A stretch of DNA of 64,000 nucleotides from Flavobacterium sp. NKUCC04_CG (GTDB lineage Bacteria > Bacteroidota > Bacteroidia > Flavobacteriales > Flavobacteriaceae): positions 62,001 to 126,000 of the forward strand of contig NZ_JAHKRA010000004.1 in assembly GCF_019345525.1 (NCBI RefSeq), written 5' to 3'. This document shows, in pieces, positions 18,917 through 27,339 of this stretch. The first letter of the stretch is position 1, and each line of letters begins with the position of its first letter. A model generated the notes under the pieces. The model was not told the origin of the DNA. It searched no databases and saw only the letters and a list, made by a program, of their open reading frames with translations. The position numbers were made by a program, and so were the translations under genes.

Positions 18917-19337
18917 AGAAGTCCCCGAATTAACGGTGTTGAGCGAAATTAGAGTTCGTTTTAACGAAACAGATGCCTTGGGTATCGTTTGGCATGGAAA
19001 TTACATCATTTATTTTGAAGATGGAAGAGAAGCTTTTGGTCGATTACATCAAATATCTTATTTAGATGTAATGAAAAACGGCTATACTACACCAATTGTA
19101 AAATCGGTTTGTGAACATAAGTTACCATTAAAATACGGTGACTTGGTTCGTATAGAAACCACTTTTGTCGATACACCAGCGGCAAAGATGGTTTTTAAAT
19201 ACAAGATTTTTAAGGAGGGAGATCTATTGGCATGTACAGGAGAAACCACGCAGGTTTTTCTGGATCAAGAGGGAAACTTATCGTTAAATATTCCAAGCTT
19301 CTTTGAAGAGTGGAAGAAAAAAATAGGTTTATTGTAA
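18891..19337 (+). CDS. 4HBT-type acyl-CoA/ACP thioesterase
   Basis: A 148-residue hotdog thioesterase. VRFNETDALGIVWHGNYI near residues 22-39 is the 4-hydroxybenzoyl-CoA thioesterase signature, with the catalytic Asp in TDALG. It probably releases or edits acyl chains stalled on ACP. The start lies inside the permease gene; no better start exists downstream before the signature. Confidence 0.85.
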   Translation: MIKRKDLYKEVPELTVLSEIRVRFNETDALGIVWHGNYIIYFEDGREAFGRLHQISYLDVMKNGYTTPIVKSVCEHKLPLKYGDLVRIETTFVDTPAAKMVFKYKIFKEGDLLACTGETTQVFLDQEGNLSLNIPSFFEEWKKKIGLL

Positions 19338-19338
19338 T

Positions 19339-20460
19339 ATGAAGAAGATTTATATCAACGACACCAATTGTGTTAGCCCTTTAGGGTTTAATCGCAACGA
19401 CAATTGGAAGGCCATACAAAATGGCGAAACGGGAATTGCTCTAGTCAGTGGATTGGGAAATCTTCCCGATTTTTATGCGGCTACCATGGAGGAGATTAAA
19501 TTGAATAAGGCTTTTTCAGACTTGCAAATGGAGGACAAGGATTATACGCGTTTGGAAAAAATGTTGTTTATAGCTTTGGATTCCTTAGTGCGTACTAACG
19601 GACTGAGAGCAGATACCGCCTTAATTATTTCTACTACTAAAGGAAATATAGAATTTTTAAAAAGCAACCAACCGCTTCAAGCGGATATCAATATATTGGC
19701 CGAAAAAATAGCGAAACATTACGGATTTACCACTGCCCCTATAATTGTTTCTAATGCTTGTGTATCTGGGGTTTTGGCCTTGGCTGTAAGCAAGCGATTG
19801 TTGCAAATGGATCAATTTTCAGATGCTTATGTATTGGCGGGTGATGTGATTTCGGAGTTTGTGGTGTCTGGCTTTTCTTCGTTTCAGGCGATGAGTCATT
19901 CGGCTTGTAAACCCTATGACCAAAATCGAACTGGGGTTAGTTTAGGCGAAGCGGCAGCTGCGGTATATGTTTCATCAGTTAAGGGAAGTAGGGCGATTGA
20001 AATACTTGGTGAAGCTACTATTGCCGATGCCAATCATATTTCTGGACCGTCCAGAACTGGTGAGGGTTTATACCAAAGTGTACTCAGAGCCTTTTTAGAA
20101 GCGGGTATAGAAAACCAAAGTGTTGATATGATTTCGGCACACGGCACAGCAACCCTCTTCAATGACGAAATGGAAGCCATTGCATTGAATCGATTGGGGA
20201 TGCAACACATCCCTTTACACAGTCTTAAAGGATATTATGGACATACATTAGGTGCTTCTGGATTATTGGAAACAGTCATGGCTGTGGAAGCAATGGATGC
20301 CGATACGCTGATTGTATGTAAGGGATTCGAACTTAGTGGTACTTCAGAAAAATTAAACATAACTACCAAAGCAGCTCAACGAAAAATTCATCGCGTGTTG
20401 AAAACCGCTTCGGGTTTTGGCGGAACCAATTCGGCTATAGTATTAGAAAAAGCATATTAA
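19339..20460 (+). CDS. Beta-ketoacyl-ACP synthase (second)
   Basis: A 373-residue ketosynthase with an intact triad: C141 in VSNACVSGVL, H268 in SAHGTATLFNDE and H302 in KGYYGHTLGASG. It is somewhat short for the KAS II family. In aryl-polyene clusters several ketosynthases with different roles occur; this one and its neighbour (a ketosynthase fragment) look like a matched pair. It starts one base after the thioesterase stop. Confidence 0.85.
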   Translation: MKKIYINDTNCVSPLGFNRNDNWKAIQNGETGIALVSGLGNLPDFYAATMEEIKLNKAFSDLQMEDKDYTRLEKMLFIALDSLVRTNGLRADTALIISTTKGNIEFLKSNQPLQADINILAEKIAKHYGFTTAPIIVSNACVSGVLALAVSKRLLQMDQFSDAYVLAGDVISEFVVSGFSSFQAMSHSACKPYDQNRTGVSLGEAAAAVYVSSVKGSRAIEILGEATIADANHISGPSRTGEGLYQSVLRAFLEAGIENQSVDMISAHGTATLFNDEMEAIALNRLGMQHIPLHSLKGYYGHTLGASGLLETVMAVEAMDADTLIVCKGFELSGTSEKLNITTKAAQRKIHRVLKTASGFGGTNSAIVLEKAY

Positions 20461-20461
20461 A

Positions 20462-21064
20462 GTGAGAGAGAAATTGTATATATCAAAATACGCTGTAATT
20501 GAAAACGGCAGCATATCCGTTGACAATCAAGAGGTTTTTAAATCAGAAGCTGAAACTTTCTCTGGCTTTGCAAAGCTTGCCTATCAGCATCTAAACATGA
20601 CTTATCCGAAGTTCTTTAAAATGGATGAGTTAAGTAAGTTAGCTGTTTTGGGAGCAGAGTCTCTGTTGAATAAAGACGATGAAGGACAAGATATCGCCTT
20701 GGTATTGGCAAATAAATCATCGAGTTTGCATACCGATCTCAAACATCAAGAAAGCATTTCAGACGCATCGGAATATTATCCTAGTCCAGCCGTGTTTGTA
20801 TATACCTTAGCGAATATTTGTTTAGGGGAAGTCAGCATCAGACATCGTTTGCAGTCGGAAAATGTCTTTTTTATAGCCCCTTCCTATCCCGTAGCATTAA
20901 TGGAAAATTATGCCGCTTATTTGTTAGCGGCTAAAAAAGCAAAAAAGGTACTTTGTGGCTGGGTGGAATATTATAAAGGCACTTATAAATTGGTGTTTTA
21001 TATGGTAGAATCTCATGGAACTAAAGAACACAATAAAATAGAAATACAAAAAATTATAAATTAA
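20462..21064 (+). CDS. Degenerate ketosynthase N-terminal-domain-like protein
   Basis: A 200-residue protein that starts at a GTG one base after the preceding ketosynthase. Its middle (YYPSPAVFVYTLANICLGEV) resembles the dimer-interface region of beta-ketoacyl synthases, but the C-terminal half with the two histidines is absent and the nucleophile position holds no Cys in a proper elbow (APSYPVALMEN). It is probably a non-catalytic partner of the ketosynthase encoded upstream. It is followed 4 bases later by an ACP gene. Confidence 0.6.
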   Translation: MREKLYISKYAVIENGSISVDNQEVFKSEAETFSGFAKLAYQHLNMTYPKFFKMDELSKLAVLGAESLLNKDDEGQDIALVLANKSSSLHTDLKHQESISDASEYYPSPAVFVYTLANICLGEVSIRHRLQSENVFFIAPSYPVALMENYAAYLLAAKKAKKVLCGWVEYYKGTYKLVFYMVESHGTKEHNKIEIQKIIN

Positions 21065-21068
21065 AAAG

Positions 21069-21326
21069 ATGGAAGAGTTAAAAGCAGAATTGAAAAACAA
21101 AATTGTAGAAGTATTAAACTTAGAAGATATATCGGTAGATGAAATTCAAGATCATGATCCTTTATTTGGAGATGGATTGGGATTGGATTCGATTGATGCT
21201 TTGGAATTGATTGTTTTGATGGATAAGGATTACGGTATCAAATTAAGTGACCCTAAAGAAGGGAAAACTATTTTCCAATCTATCGAAACCATGGCGCAAT
21301 ATATTGGGGCAAACAGAACAAAATAA
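21069..21326 (+). CDS. Acyl carrier protein 2
   Basis: An 85-residue ACP with the phosphopantetheine serine in GLGLDSIDALELIVL. The loop before it (DHDPLFGDGLG) is of the aryl-polyene type. It sits directly before the third ketosynthase, suggesting that this ACP carries the growing polyene. Confidence 0.9.
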   Translation: MEELKAELKNKIVEVLNLEDISVDEIQDHDPLFGDGLGLDSIDALELIVLMDKDYGIKLSDPKEGKTIFQSIETMAQYIGANRTK

Positions 21327-21328
21327 TT

Positions 21329-22525
21329 ATGCAAAATAAAATCGCTATTACGGGAATGGGGATTATTTCTGCTATCGGTACCACGGTAGCAGAAAATTTT
21401 GATGCCTTACTACAAGGGAAACACGGATTGAGCAGGTTGACTCAGTTTGAGTCCATTCATCAATCGGATATTTTTGTCGGTGAGGTGAAATGGAGCAATC
21501 GGGAATTGACGGATTTACTCGAGTTGCCATCGGAACACAGTTTTACCCGTACGGCTTTATTAGGAGCTTATGCTGCGAAACGGGCTGTTGAAAGTGCGGG
21601 AATAAAGGATATTAACGCCTATAAAACCGGTCTGATTTCTTCGACTAGTGTAGGCGGTATGGATTTTACGGAAAAGTATTTTTACGACTATTTTACCGAT
21701 CCAGAAACACAGAAATTCATCAGTAGTCACAATGGTGGTGATAGCAGTAAAAAAATCGCCAATTATTTGGGAATCGAGGAGCTGGTTACGACCATAAGTA
21801 CGGCCTGTTCGTCTGCGGCAAATGCCGTAATGATGGGCTGTCGATTGATTCAGTCGGGTAAACTCGACCGTGTAATTGTCGGGGGTACAGATGCTTTATC
21901 TAAGTTTACGGTCAATGGTTTTAAAACCTTGATGATTTTGTCGGATACCCACAATGCGCCTTTTGACCAAAATAGGAAAGGGCTTAACCTGGGAGAGGCT
22001 GCGGCCTATTTGGTTTTGGAATCGGATCGGGTTATTGCTCAGGAGAACAAAACTGTTTTGGGGTATGTTTTGGGTTACGGCAATGCCAATGATGCCTTTC
22101 ATCAAACCGCTTCTTCCGAAGAAGGAGAAGGAGCGTTTCTAGCCATGCAAAAAGCTTTAAAACTCGCGGGTTTATCGGCAGCTAAAATCGATTATGTAAA
22201 TGCACATGGAACAGCAACGGGCAATAATGATCTGTCGGAAGGAAGGGCTTTATTGCGAATATTCGATAATAAGGTACCGGAAATGAGTTCCACCAAACCG
22301 TTTACGGGACATACCTTGGCCGCGGCAGGAGGAATTGAGGCCGTTTTTAGTTTGTTGGCATTAGAAAACCAGGTTGTTTATCCGAATTTGAATTTTAAAA
22401 CACCGATGGAGGAGTTTAACTTGATTCCACAAACCCGTCTAATACATAAACCAATCAATTATATACTTTCTAATTCTTTTGGTTTTGGAGGAAATTGTTC
22501 TACTTTGATTTTTTCGAAGTACTGA
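21329..22525 (+). CDS. Beta-ketoacyl-ACP synthase (third), polyene elongation candidate
   Basis: A 398-residue ketosynthase with C160 in ISTACSSAANAV, H293 in NAHGTATGNND and H328 in KPFTGHTLAAAGG. It lies two bases after ACP 2 and is followed by a ketosynthase-like protein that lacks every catalytic residue, the arrangement of the ketosynthase:chain-length-factor heterodimers in aryl-polyene synthesis. I infer it is the polyene-elongating synthase. Confidence 0.85.
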   Translation: MQNKIAITGMGIISAIGTTVAENFDALLQGKHGLSRLTQFESIHQSDIFVGEVKWSNRELTDLLELPSEHSFTRTALLGAYAAKRAVESAGIKDINAYKTGLISSTSVGGMDFTEKYFYDYFTDPETQKFISSHNGGDSSKKIANYLGIEELVTTISTACSSAANAVMMGCRLIQSGKLDRVIVGGTDALSKFTVNGFKTLMILSDTHNAPFDQNRKGLNLGEAAAYLVLESDRVIAQENKTVLGYVLGYGNANDAFHQTASSEEGEGAFLAMQKALKLAGLSAAKIDYVNAHGTATGNNDLSEGRALLRIFDNKVPEMSSTKPFTGHTLAAAGGIEAVFSLLALENQVVYPNLNFKTPMEEFNLIPQTRLIHKPINYILSNSFGFGGNCSTLIFSKY

Positions 22526-22636
22526 TAAAATAAGCACTAAAAATGCATTTGTTACAACTAGACGCTACTGGAAAAAGCGGAAGTACGGGTGAATATCAAA
22601 TCGCCAAAGCCTTAAACGAAAAACGATTATCTAGAA

Positions 22637-23677
22637 ATGGAAAAGGTATATATCAATGGATTGGGAAGTGTTTCTAATCAAAACCCTGAATTAGGAACGG
22701 AAATAGCGTCTTTTGTTTCAATAGACCAAGCAGTAAATTATGCCGTACAACCTTCTTATAAAGAGCTAATTGCTCCAGCAATGCTTAGAAGGATGGCGAA
22801 AGTGGTGAAAATGGGTATTTATGCCTCGCAAAAAGCCCTTGATGATGCACAATTAACTGTACCTGAAGCCATAATTACAGGAACGGGTATGGGCTGTTTA
22901 GAAGATTCAGAAAAATTCTTACGCAGCATCTTGGAAAATCAAGAGCAATATTTAACACCAACCTCCTTTATTCAGTCGACCCACAATACGGTAGGGGCTC
23001 AAATTGCGTTGAGGTTGCAGTGCAAAGCATATAATTTTACCTATGTACATGCAGCAGTGTCTTTTGAATCGGCGATGATGGATGCTTTTCTTCAGATTCA
23101 AAATGGCGAACTACCCAACGCACTGATTGGAGGTATAGACGAGATAACCGATTATACTCTTAGTCTTTTACAACTGATAGAATTGGTAAATAAAGACTAT
23201 GAAAAACCGTTTAAACACGGCGTAAACATAGGAGAGGGTGCCACTTTTTTCTGTTTGCAAAATCAAAAAACATCAAATACCTATGCGAGCGTTGTCGATA
23301 TGGCTATACGACATCACATAGAAGTTACGGCTTTAAAAGACAGTGTACATGCTTTATTAGATGATAACGGACTTCGCTTGGAAGAAATCGATGCCTTGGT
23401 ACTGGGAACAAATGGGAGCAGTACTTGCGAAGAGTACTATAAGCAAATCGAACAATTATTTCCCACAGCTGCCGTAGTACAATATAAACACTTGATAGGT
23501 GAATATGATACGGCCTCGGCCTTTGGAGTTCTAGTAGCTAGTATAATGCTAAAAAATCAAGCTATTCCAACAACGGTTTTACATAGAAAGACCGATAGGG
23601 TTGCTTTTGAAAATGTATTGGTCTACAATCAATTAAGAGGAGAGGATCACAGTTTTATTTTACTAAAGCGATGCTGA
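22637..23677 (+). CDS. Chain-length-factor-like ketosynthase homologue (catalytically dead)
   Basis: A 346-residue ketosynthase-fold protein with all three active-site positions replaced. The nucleophile elbow reads YVHAAVSFES (Val141 where Cys is expected), the first histidine motif reads LGTNGSST instead of AHGT, and the second reads LIGEYDTASAFG instead of TGHT. This is the expected pattern of a chain-length factor partner for the preceding ketosynthase. The 111-base spacer before it contains a possible 44-codon ORF. Its end overlaps the deacetylase gene by 7 bases. Confidence 0.75.
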   Translation: MEKVYINGLGSVSNQNPELGTEIASFVSIDQAVNYAVQPSYKELIAPAMLRRMAKVVKMGIYASQKALDDAQLTVPEAIITGTGMGCLEDSEKFLRSILENQEQYLTPTSFIQSTHNTVGAQIALRLQCKAYNFTYVHAAVSFESAMMDAFLQIQNGELPNALIGGIDEITDYTLSLLQLIELVNKDYEKPFKHGVNIGEGATFFCLQNQKTSNTYASVVDMAIRHHIEVTALKDSVHALLDDNGLRLEEIDALVLGTNGSSTCEEYYKQIEQLFPTAAVVQYKHLIGEYDTASAFGVLVASIMLKNQAIPTTVLHRKTDRVAFENVLVYNQLRGEDHSFILLKRC

Positions 23678-24492
23678 AACACCGTTATATAGTTCCGGTT
23701 TTTATAGGAGTTGTGTTGGGTTTTCTAGTCAGTCACCTACTCTTAAAAACAAGTTTACAAGGATTGTGGCTTGTAGGTATAATCTTTTTGGGGCTAGTAT
23801 CTTGGGGGGCATTTGATATTCGATTAGGCTATTTTTTGCCGGTTTACTTTCGGCATCAATCGGAGAAGAACCGGCGTGTAGCGCTTACTTTTGACGATGG
23901 GCCAACAATTCATACCCAAGCAGTTTTGGATTTATTAGATCAATACAAGGCTAAAGCGACATTTTTTTGCATTGGAAAGCAGATAGAAAAACAACCCGAA
24001 TTACTAAGAAAAATATACGAGAAACAACATATTATCGGCAATCATACTTATACACATGCTTCGAATACCGGTTTTTTGTCAACGGAAAAAATGTTGGAAG
24101 AAATCAGGTTAAATGATGAATTAATTGCCGAAATCATCCATGTGAAGCCGCGTTTGTTTCGGCCTCCTTTTGGTGTAACAAATCCGCATATTGCTCAAGC
24201 CGTAAAAAAGACGGGGCATAAGGTTATCGGTTGGAGTATTCGGTCCTTGGATACACTAATTGACGACGAGGATAAGATTATAAATAAGGTAACTTCTAAA
24301 CTAAAACCCGGTAGTGTAATCTTATTTCACGACAGCTCAGAAAAAACCATTCGCATAGTGGAACAATTGTTGCTATTTCTCGAAGAAAAGGAATACCAAT
24401 GTGTTACTTTGGAAGATTTATTTGGTATAAAGGCATATGGCGACAGTAATAACCGTTTTTTCGATACCGGAAAAAGCACAACACAACAATAG
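23671..24492 (+). CDS. NodB-type polysaccharide deacetylase family protein
   Basis: A 273-residue protein with two N-terminal hydrophobic helices and then a carbohydrate esterase family 4 domain: ALTFDDGP (catalytic and metal-binding Asp), ATFFCIGKQ, GNHTYTHA (metal-binding His residues) and FRPPFGVTN. It should act outside the inner membrane on an N- or O-acyl group. Its role in pigment synthesis is unclear, but it overlaps the upstream gene and is clearly part of the unit. Confidence 0.8.
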   Translation: MLKHRYIVPVFIGVVLGFLVSHLLLKTSLQGLWLVGIIFLGLVSWGAFDIRLGYFLPVYFRHQSEKNRRVALTFDDGPTIHTQAVLDLLDQYKAKATFFCIGKQIEKQPELLRKIYEKQHIIGNHTYTHASNTGFLSTEKMLEEIRLNDELIAEIIHVKPRLFRPPFGVTNPHIAQAVKKTGHKVIGWSIRSLDTLIDDEDKIINKVTSKLKPGSVILFHDSSEKTIRIVEQLLLFLEEKEYQCVTLEDLFGIKAYGDSNNRFFDTGKSTTQQ

Positions 24493-24498
24493 GTCGAG

Positions 24499-25128
24499 AT
24501 GAAAACAAGATTAATAGCATTGCTTTTAGTGATCATGGCGCAAACACTTAGCGCTCAAGAACGCAGTATGACTGCTGCCGAAGTAAAAAACTTTAAAGCG
24601 ACAACCGTAGTAGAAGCAAAAAAAGTAAAAACCTTAATCACGGATTTTGTTCAATATAAACACATGAGTTTTTTGGACAAAGACATTGTTTCCGAAGGAA
24701 AAATGCATTTAAAAACACCGGCGAAACTCAGTTGGCAATACGATAAACCCTTTGTGTATAGTATTGTTTTTAAGGACAATAAAATCCATGTCAACGATCA
24801 GGGGAAAAAGAATAAAATTGATTTGGGAAACAACAAAAAATTCGAGAAAATCAATGGGATTATTATGGGAAGCGTTAGCGGTAATATGTTTGACGAATCG
24901 GCCTTTGTAATTACGTATTTTAAAGATAAAGGCAAAGATATCGCAAGATTGCAGCCGAAATTAAAAGAAATAAATAAATATATAAAGGAAATTGTACTAT
25001 ATTTCGATAATAATCAGAGTACGGTTTCAGAGGTGAAGCTTGTGGAACCTTCGGATGATTACACCCGAATTGTTTTTAAGAATAAAAAAATCAATACCGC
25101 TGTAGATGATGCGATTTTTAATAATTAG
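24499..25128 (+). CDS. LolA-like outer-membrane lipoprotein carrier family protein
   Basis: A 209-residue periplasmic protein with a signal peptide ending at LSAQ. The region from about residue 45 (VQYKHMSFLDKDIVSEGKM, then LKTPAKLSWQYDKPF) matches the LolA beta-barrel half that binds acyl chains. Aryl-polyene clusters commonly carry such a protein together with an MMPL exporter, consistent with moving the hydrophobic pigment through the periplasm. It overlaps the next lipoprotein gene by 23 bases. Confidence 0.75.
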   Translation: MKTRLIALLLVIMAQTLSAQERSMTAAEVKNFKATTVVEAKKVKTLITDFVQYKHMSFLDKDIVSEGKMHLKTPAKLSWQYDKPFVYSIVFKDNKIHVNDQGKKNKIDLGNNKKFEKINGIIMGSVSGNMFDESAFVITYFKDKGKDIARLQPKLKEINKYIKEIVLYFDNNQSTVSEVKLVEPSDDYTRIVFKNKKINTAVDDAIFNN

Positions 25129-25711
25129 TGTTTTCGCTCTAATCGGACTGAATTCCTGTAAACCTTTTCATTTAGAAGGGCAGCAATCCACTTCGATACA
25201 AGATACCGTTTACAATAATTATTTTTCAGACTACCAACAAGAAACCCTTTATAGAGGGCGTATAGATGTTTATGGTAAAGTCATTACGGGCTTGTTTGTT
25301 GCCAAACGCATCAATGAAGATGAGCACCGAATGGTTTTTACGTCTGATTTTGGAAATACCCTATTTGATTTTACGATCAAACCCGGTGCTTTTCAAGTCA
25401 ATTACATCATGGACGAGTTGGATAAAAAATTTATTGTCAATATACTGAAAAAGGATTTTACAACTTTGGTTCAGATTGCAAATCCGGTTAATCGTAGAGT
25501 CGATAAAGGCACAGTATGGGGATTCGAATCGGTTTTTGAGCAAAAATATTTTTTAGTTGATAAAGAAAATGGGCAGTTGAATAAAATTGTGATTTTTTCC
25601 AAATACAAACCCAAAGTAGATTTTGAATTTATTCGTGATAAAAGCAATCAATTGAGTGCGATTGAAATCGTTCATCACAACATAAAACTCCAAATAAAAC
25701 TCAGTATTTAA
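25106..25711 (+). CDS. Pigment-cluster lipoprotein
   Basis: A 201-residue lipoprotein with a lipobox LIGLNSC (Cys about residue 18). The rest is beta-rich (YRGRIDVYGKVITGLFV). It lies between the LolA-like gene and an outer-membrane barrel gene, so it may help insert pigment in the outer membrane (a LolB-like task), but this is inferred from context only. Two adjacent ATG codons (25106 and 25109) could start it. Confidence 0.6.
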   Translation: MMRFLIISVFALIGLNSCKPFHLEGQQSTSIQDTVYNNYFSDYQQETLYRGRIDVYGKVITGLFVAKRINEDEHRMVFTSDFGNTLFDFTIKPGAFQVNYIMDELDKKFIVNILKKDFTTLVQIANPVNRRVDKGTVWGFESVFEQKYFLVDKENGQLNKIVIFSKYKPKVDFEFIRDKSNQLSAIEIVHHNIKLQIKLSI

Positions 25712-25731
25712 AACAACAAACTATATAAATT

Positions 25732-26334
25732 ATGAAAAAAACATTACTCTTGTTTTGCCTTTTTGGCGCATATCAAGCTCAAGCACAGATAGGATTTAAT
25801 CCTGGTATTCGTGCCGGTGCCAATTTCAGTACTTTGACCAGTATGGAAGGAAGTAGTAAAACCGATTTTTACGCAGGTGTTTTTGGGGCGATTAAATTGG
25901 CTCCTTTTTACACTTTACAACCCGAACTAAATTATTCTAGACAGGGAATGGATGATGTTGTTAGCGATATCCCAACCCCTTATCTTCCCGAAGAAGGAGG
26001 TCACTATGTTACATATACACCGGGAAAGGAAGGCTTATCTTTGCAATATCTGGGCATTAACGTGATGAATAAATTTGAATATAAGAAATTTGGATTTATG
26101 ATCGGGCCAGGTTTAGATTTTATAGTAAACAAACCGAGATATGTGAGTACGGAAGTAGATTTTACTATCAATCTAGGATTGAACTATGATGTTACGGAGT
26201 CTTTTGGAATTGAAGCTCGTTTTAAAAAGGGATTGATAGAACCTTTTGCTGATTATGGCGATTTCTTTTTCTCGGATGAAGACCGATCTACAAATAGTGT
26301 ATTCCAAGTGGGATTGTATTATAAAATCAAATAA
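25732..26334 (+). CDS. Outer-membrane beta-barrel (porin-like) protein
   Basis: A 200-residue protein with a signal peptide ending AQAQ, followed by IGFNPGIRAGANFSTL and alternating amphipathic strands ending VFQVGLYYKIK. This is the PorT/OmpW-like small barrel architecture common in Bacteroidota. It is the last gene before a strong terminator and so ends the first long pigment transcription unit. Confidence 0.75.
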   Translation: MKKTLLLFCLFGAYQAQAQIGFNPGIRAGANFSTLTSMEGSSKTDFYAGVFGAIKLAPFYTLQPELNYSRQGMDDVVSDIPTPYLPEEGGHYVTYTPGKEGLSLQYLGINVMNKFEYKKFGFMIGPGLDFIVNKPRYVSTEVDFTINLGLNYDVTESFGIEARFKKGLIEPFADYGDFFFSDEDRSTNSVFQVGLYYKIK

Positions 26335-26355
26335 TAAACTTGAAATCAGTTAAAT

Positions 26356-26392
26356 AGGATGTGTTTCCACTAGAATCACATCCTGTTTTTAT
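26356..26392 (+). terminator. Rho-independent terminator ending the first pigment unit
   Basis: AGGATGTG (26356-26363) pairs perfectly with CACATCCT (26377-26384) and is followed by GTTTTTATTT. Confidence 0.8.
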
Positions 26393-26403
26393 TTAAGATG
26401 CAT

Positions 26404-26435
26404 TTGTGTAAAAGCGAATAAAGAATGTATATTTG
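26404..26435 (+). promoter_or_regulatory. Bacteroidota-type promoter of the second pigment unit
   Basis: TTG (26404-26406) and TATATTTG (26428-26435) are separated by 21 bases and match the -33/-7 consensus TTG-N(17-23)-TAnnTTTG. It lies between the terminator at 26392 and the ATG at 26473. Confidence 0.6.
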
Positions 26436-26472
26436 TAAAAAACTAAGAATTATTAATACAGTTTGATTTAAG

Positions 26473-26847
26473 ATGTTGTTAAAAGATTTTTATTCCGTAG
26501 AGAGTCTAGAGAAAAAAGACGAGAAAAATTATTTGGTCTGGATTAAACTCAATAAAACACATGATATTTTTAAAGGACATTTTCCGGATAATCCGGTGAC
26601 TCCAGGAGTTTGTATGATGCAAATTGTAAAAGAATTATCAGAGGGATTCACGGAAAAGAAACTGTTTATGAGTCAAGTGAGTAATGTGAAATTCATGGCA
26701 TTAATCAATCCTGAAACTCACGCAGATTTACGTTTAGAAATTCAATTAGTAACCGATTTAGAAGCGGCAGAGGCCAAAGTGAAAACAACGGCTATTTTCG
26801 AAGAAACCGTAGCGTTAAAAATGAACACAACCTTTAAAATCTTATAA
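26473..26847 (+). CDS. FabZ-like 3-hydroxyacyl-ACP dehydratase
   Basis: A 124-residue hotdog protein with the classical motif FKGHFPDNPVTPGVCMMQ (catalytic His36). It is the one dehydratase in the cluster with an intact FabZ histidine loop, and probably does the actual water elimination, alone or with the tandem pair at 14492-15398. First gene of the second unit; a promoter lies 38 bases upstream. Confidence 0.8.
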   Translation: MLLKDFYSVESLEKKDEKNYLVWIKLNKTHDIFKGHFPDNPVTPGVCMMQIVKELSEGFTEKKLFMSQVSNVKFMALINPETHADLRLEIQLVTDLEAAEAKVKTTAIFEETVALKMNTTFKIL

Positions 26848-26848
26848 A

Positions 26849-27328
26849 ATGAAGTTATTTTTTATATTAATTACCTTTGTTTTTGGTCAGTCTGTTTCTG
26901 ATTTGGGGACGATTCGCGCTCATTTTAAAGTGGCTAATTCATCAAAGGAAAAGGCCAATGCGTTTTATGATTTGTTCTCCGAAGAACCGTCGTCTTCTGC
27001 ATTAGTAGAAGCGTATAGAGGCGCAGCAATTACACTTAAAGCGAAGAATAGTAACGATTTATTACATAAAAAGAAATATGCAACTGAGGGATTGACGCTT
27101 TTGGAAAAAAGCATATCCAAGGAGCCTAAAAATGTAGAAATGAGATTAATTCGACTTTCCATACAAGAGCACGCACCGAAAATACTAAAATACAGCAGCA
27201 ACATACAAGAAGATAGAGAAATGATTGTGGCGGGATATAAAAAAGAAAGCAAAGCAGTTCAAGAGTTGATAAAGGATTATAGCCTACAATCTAAAGTGTT
27301 TACCGATTCGGATAAACAAACTTTCTAA
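26849..27328 (+). CDS. Uncharacterised secreted helical protein
   Basis: A 159-residue protein beginning with a short hydrophobic signal-like segment (LFFILITFVFGQSVS) and continuing as a helical, lysine-rich domain with NSNDLLHKKKYATEGLTLLEKSI, faintly TPR-like. I do not recognise the family. It starts one base after the dehydratase stop, so it belongs to the pigment unit. Confidence 0.55.
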   Translation: MKLFFILITFVFGQSVSDLGTIRAHFKVANSSKEKANAFYDLFSEEPSSSALVEAYRGAAITLKAKNSNDLLHKKKYATEGLTLLEKSISKEPKNVEMRLIRLSIQEHAPKILKYSSNIQEDREMIVAGYKKESKAVQELIKDYSLQSKVFTDSDKQTF

Positions 27329-27339
27329 AAGAAACACCG

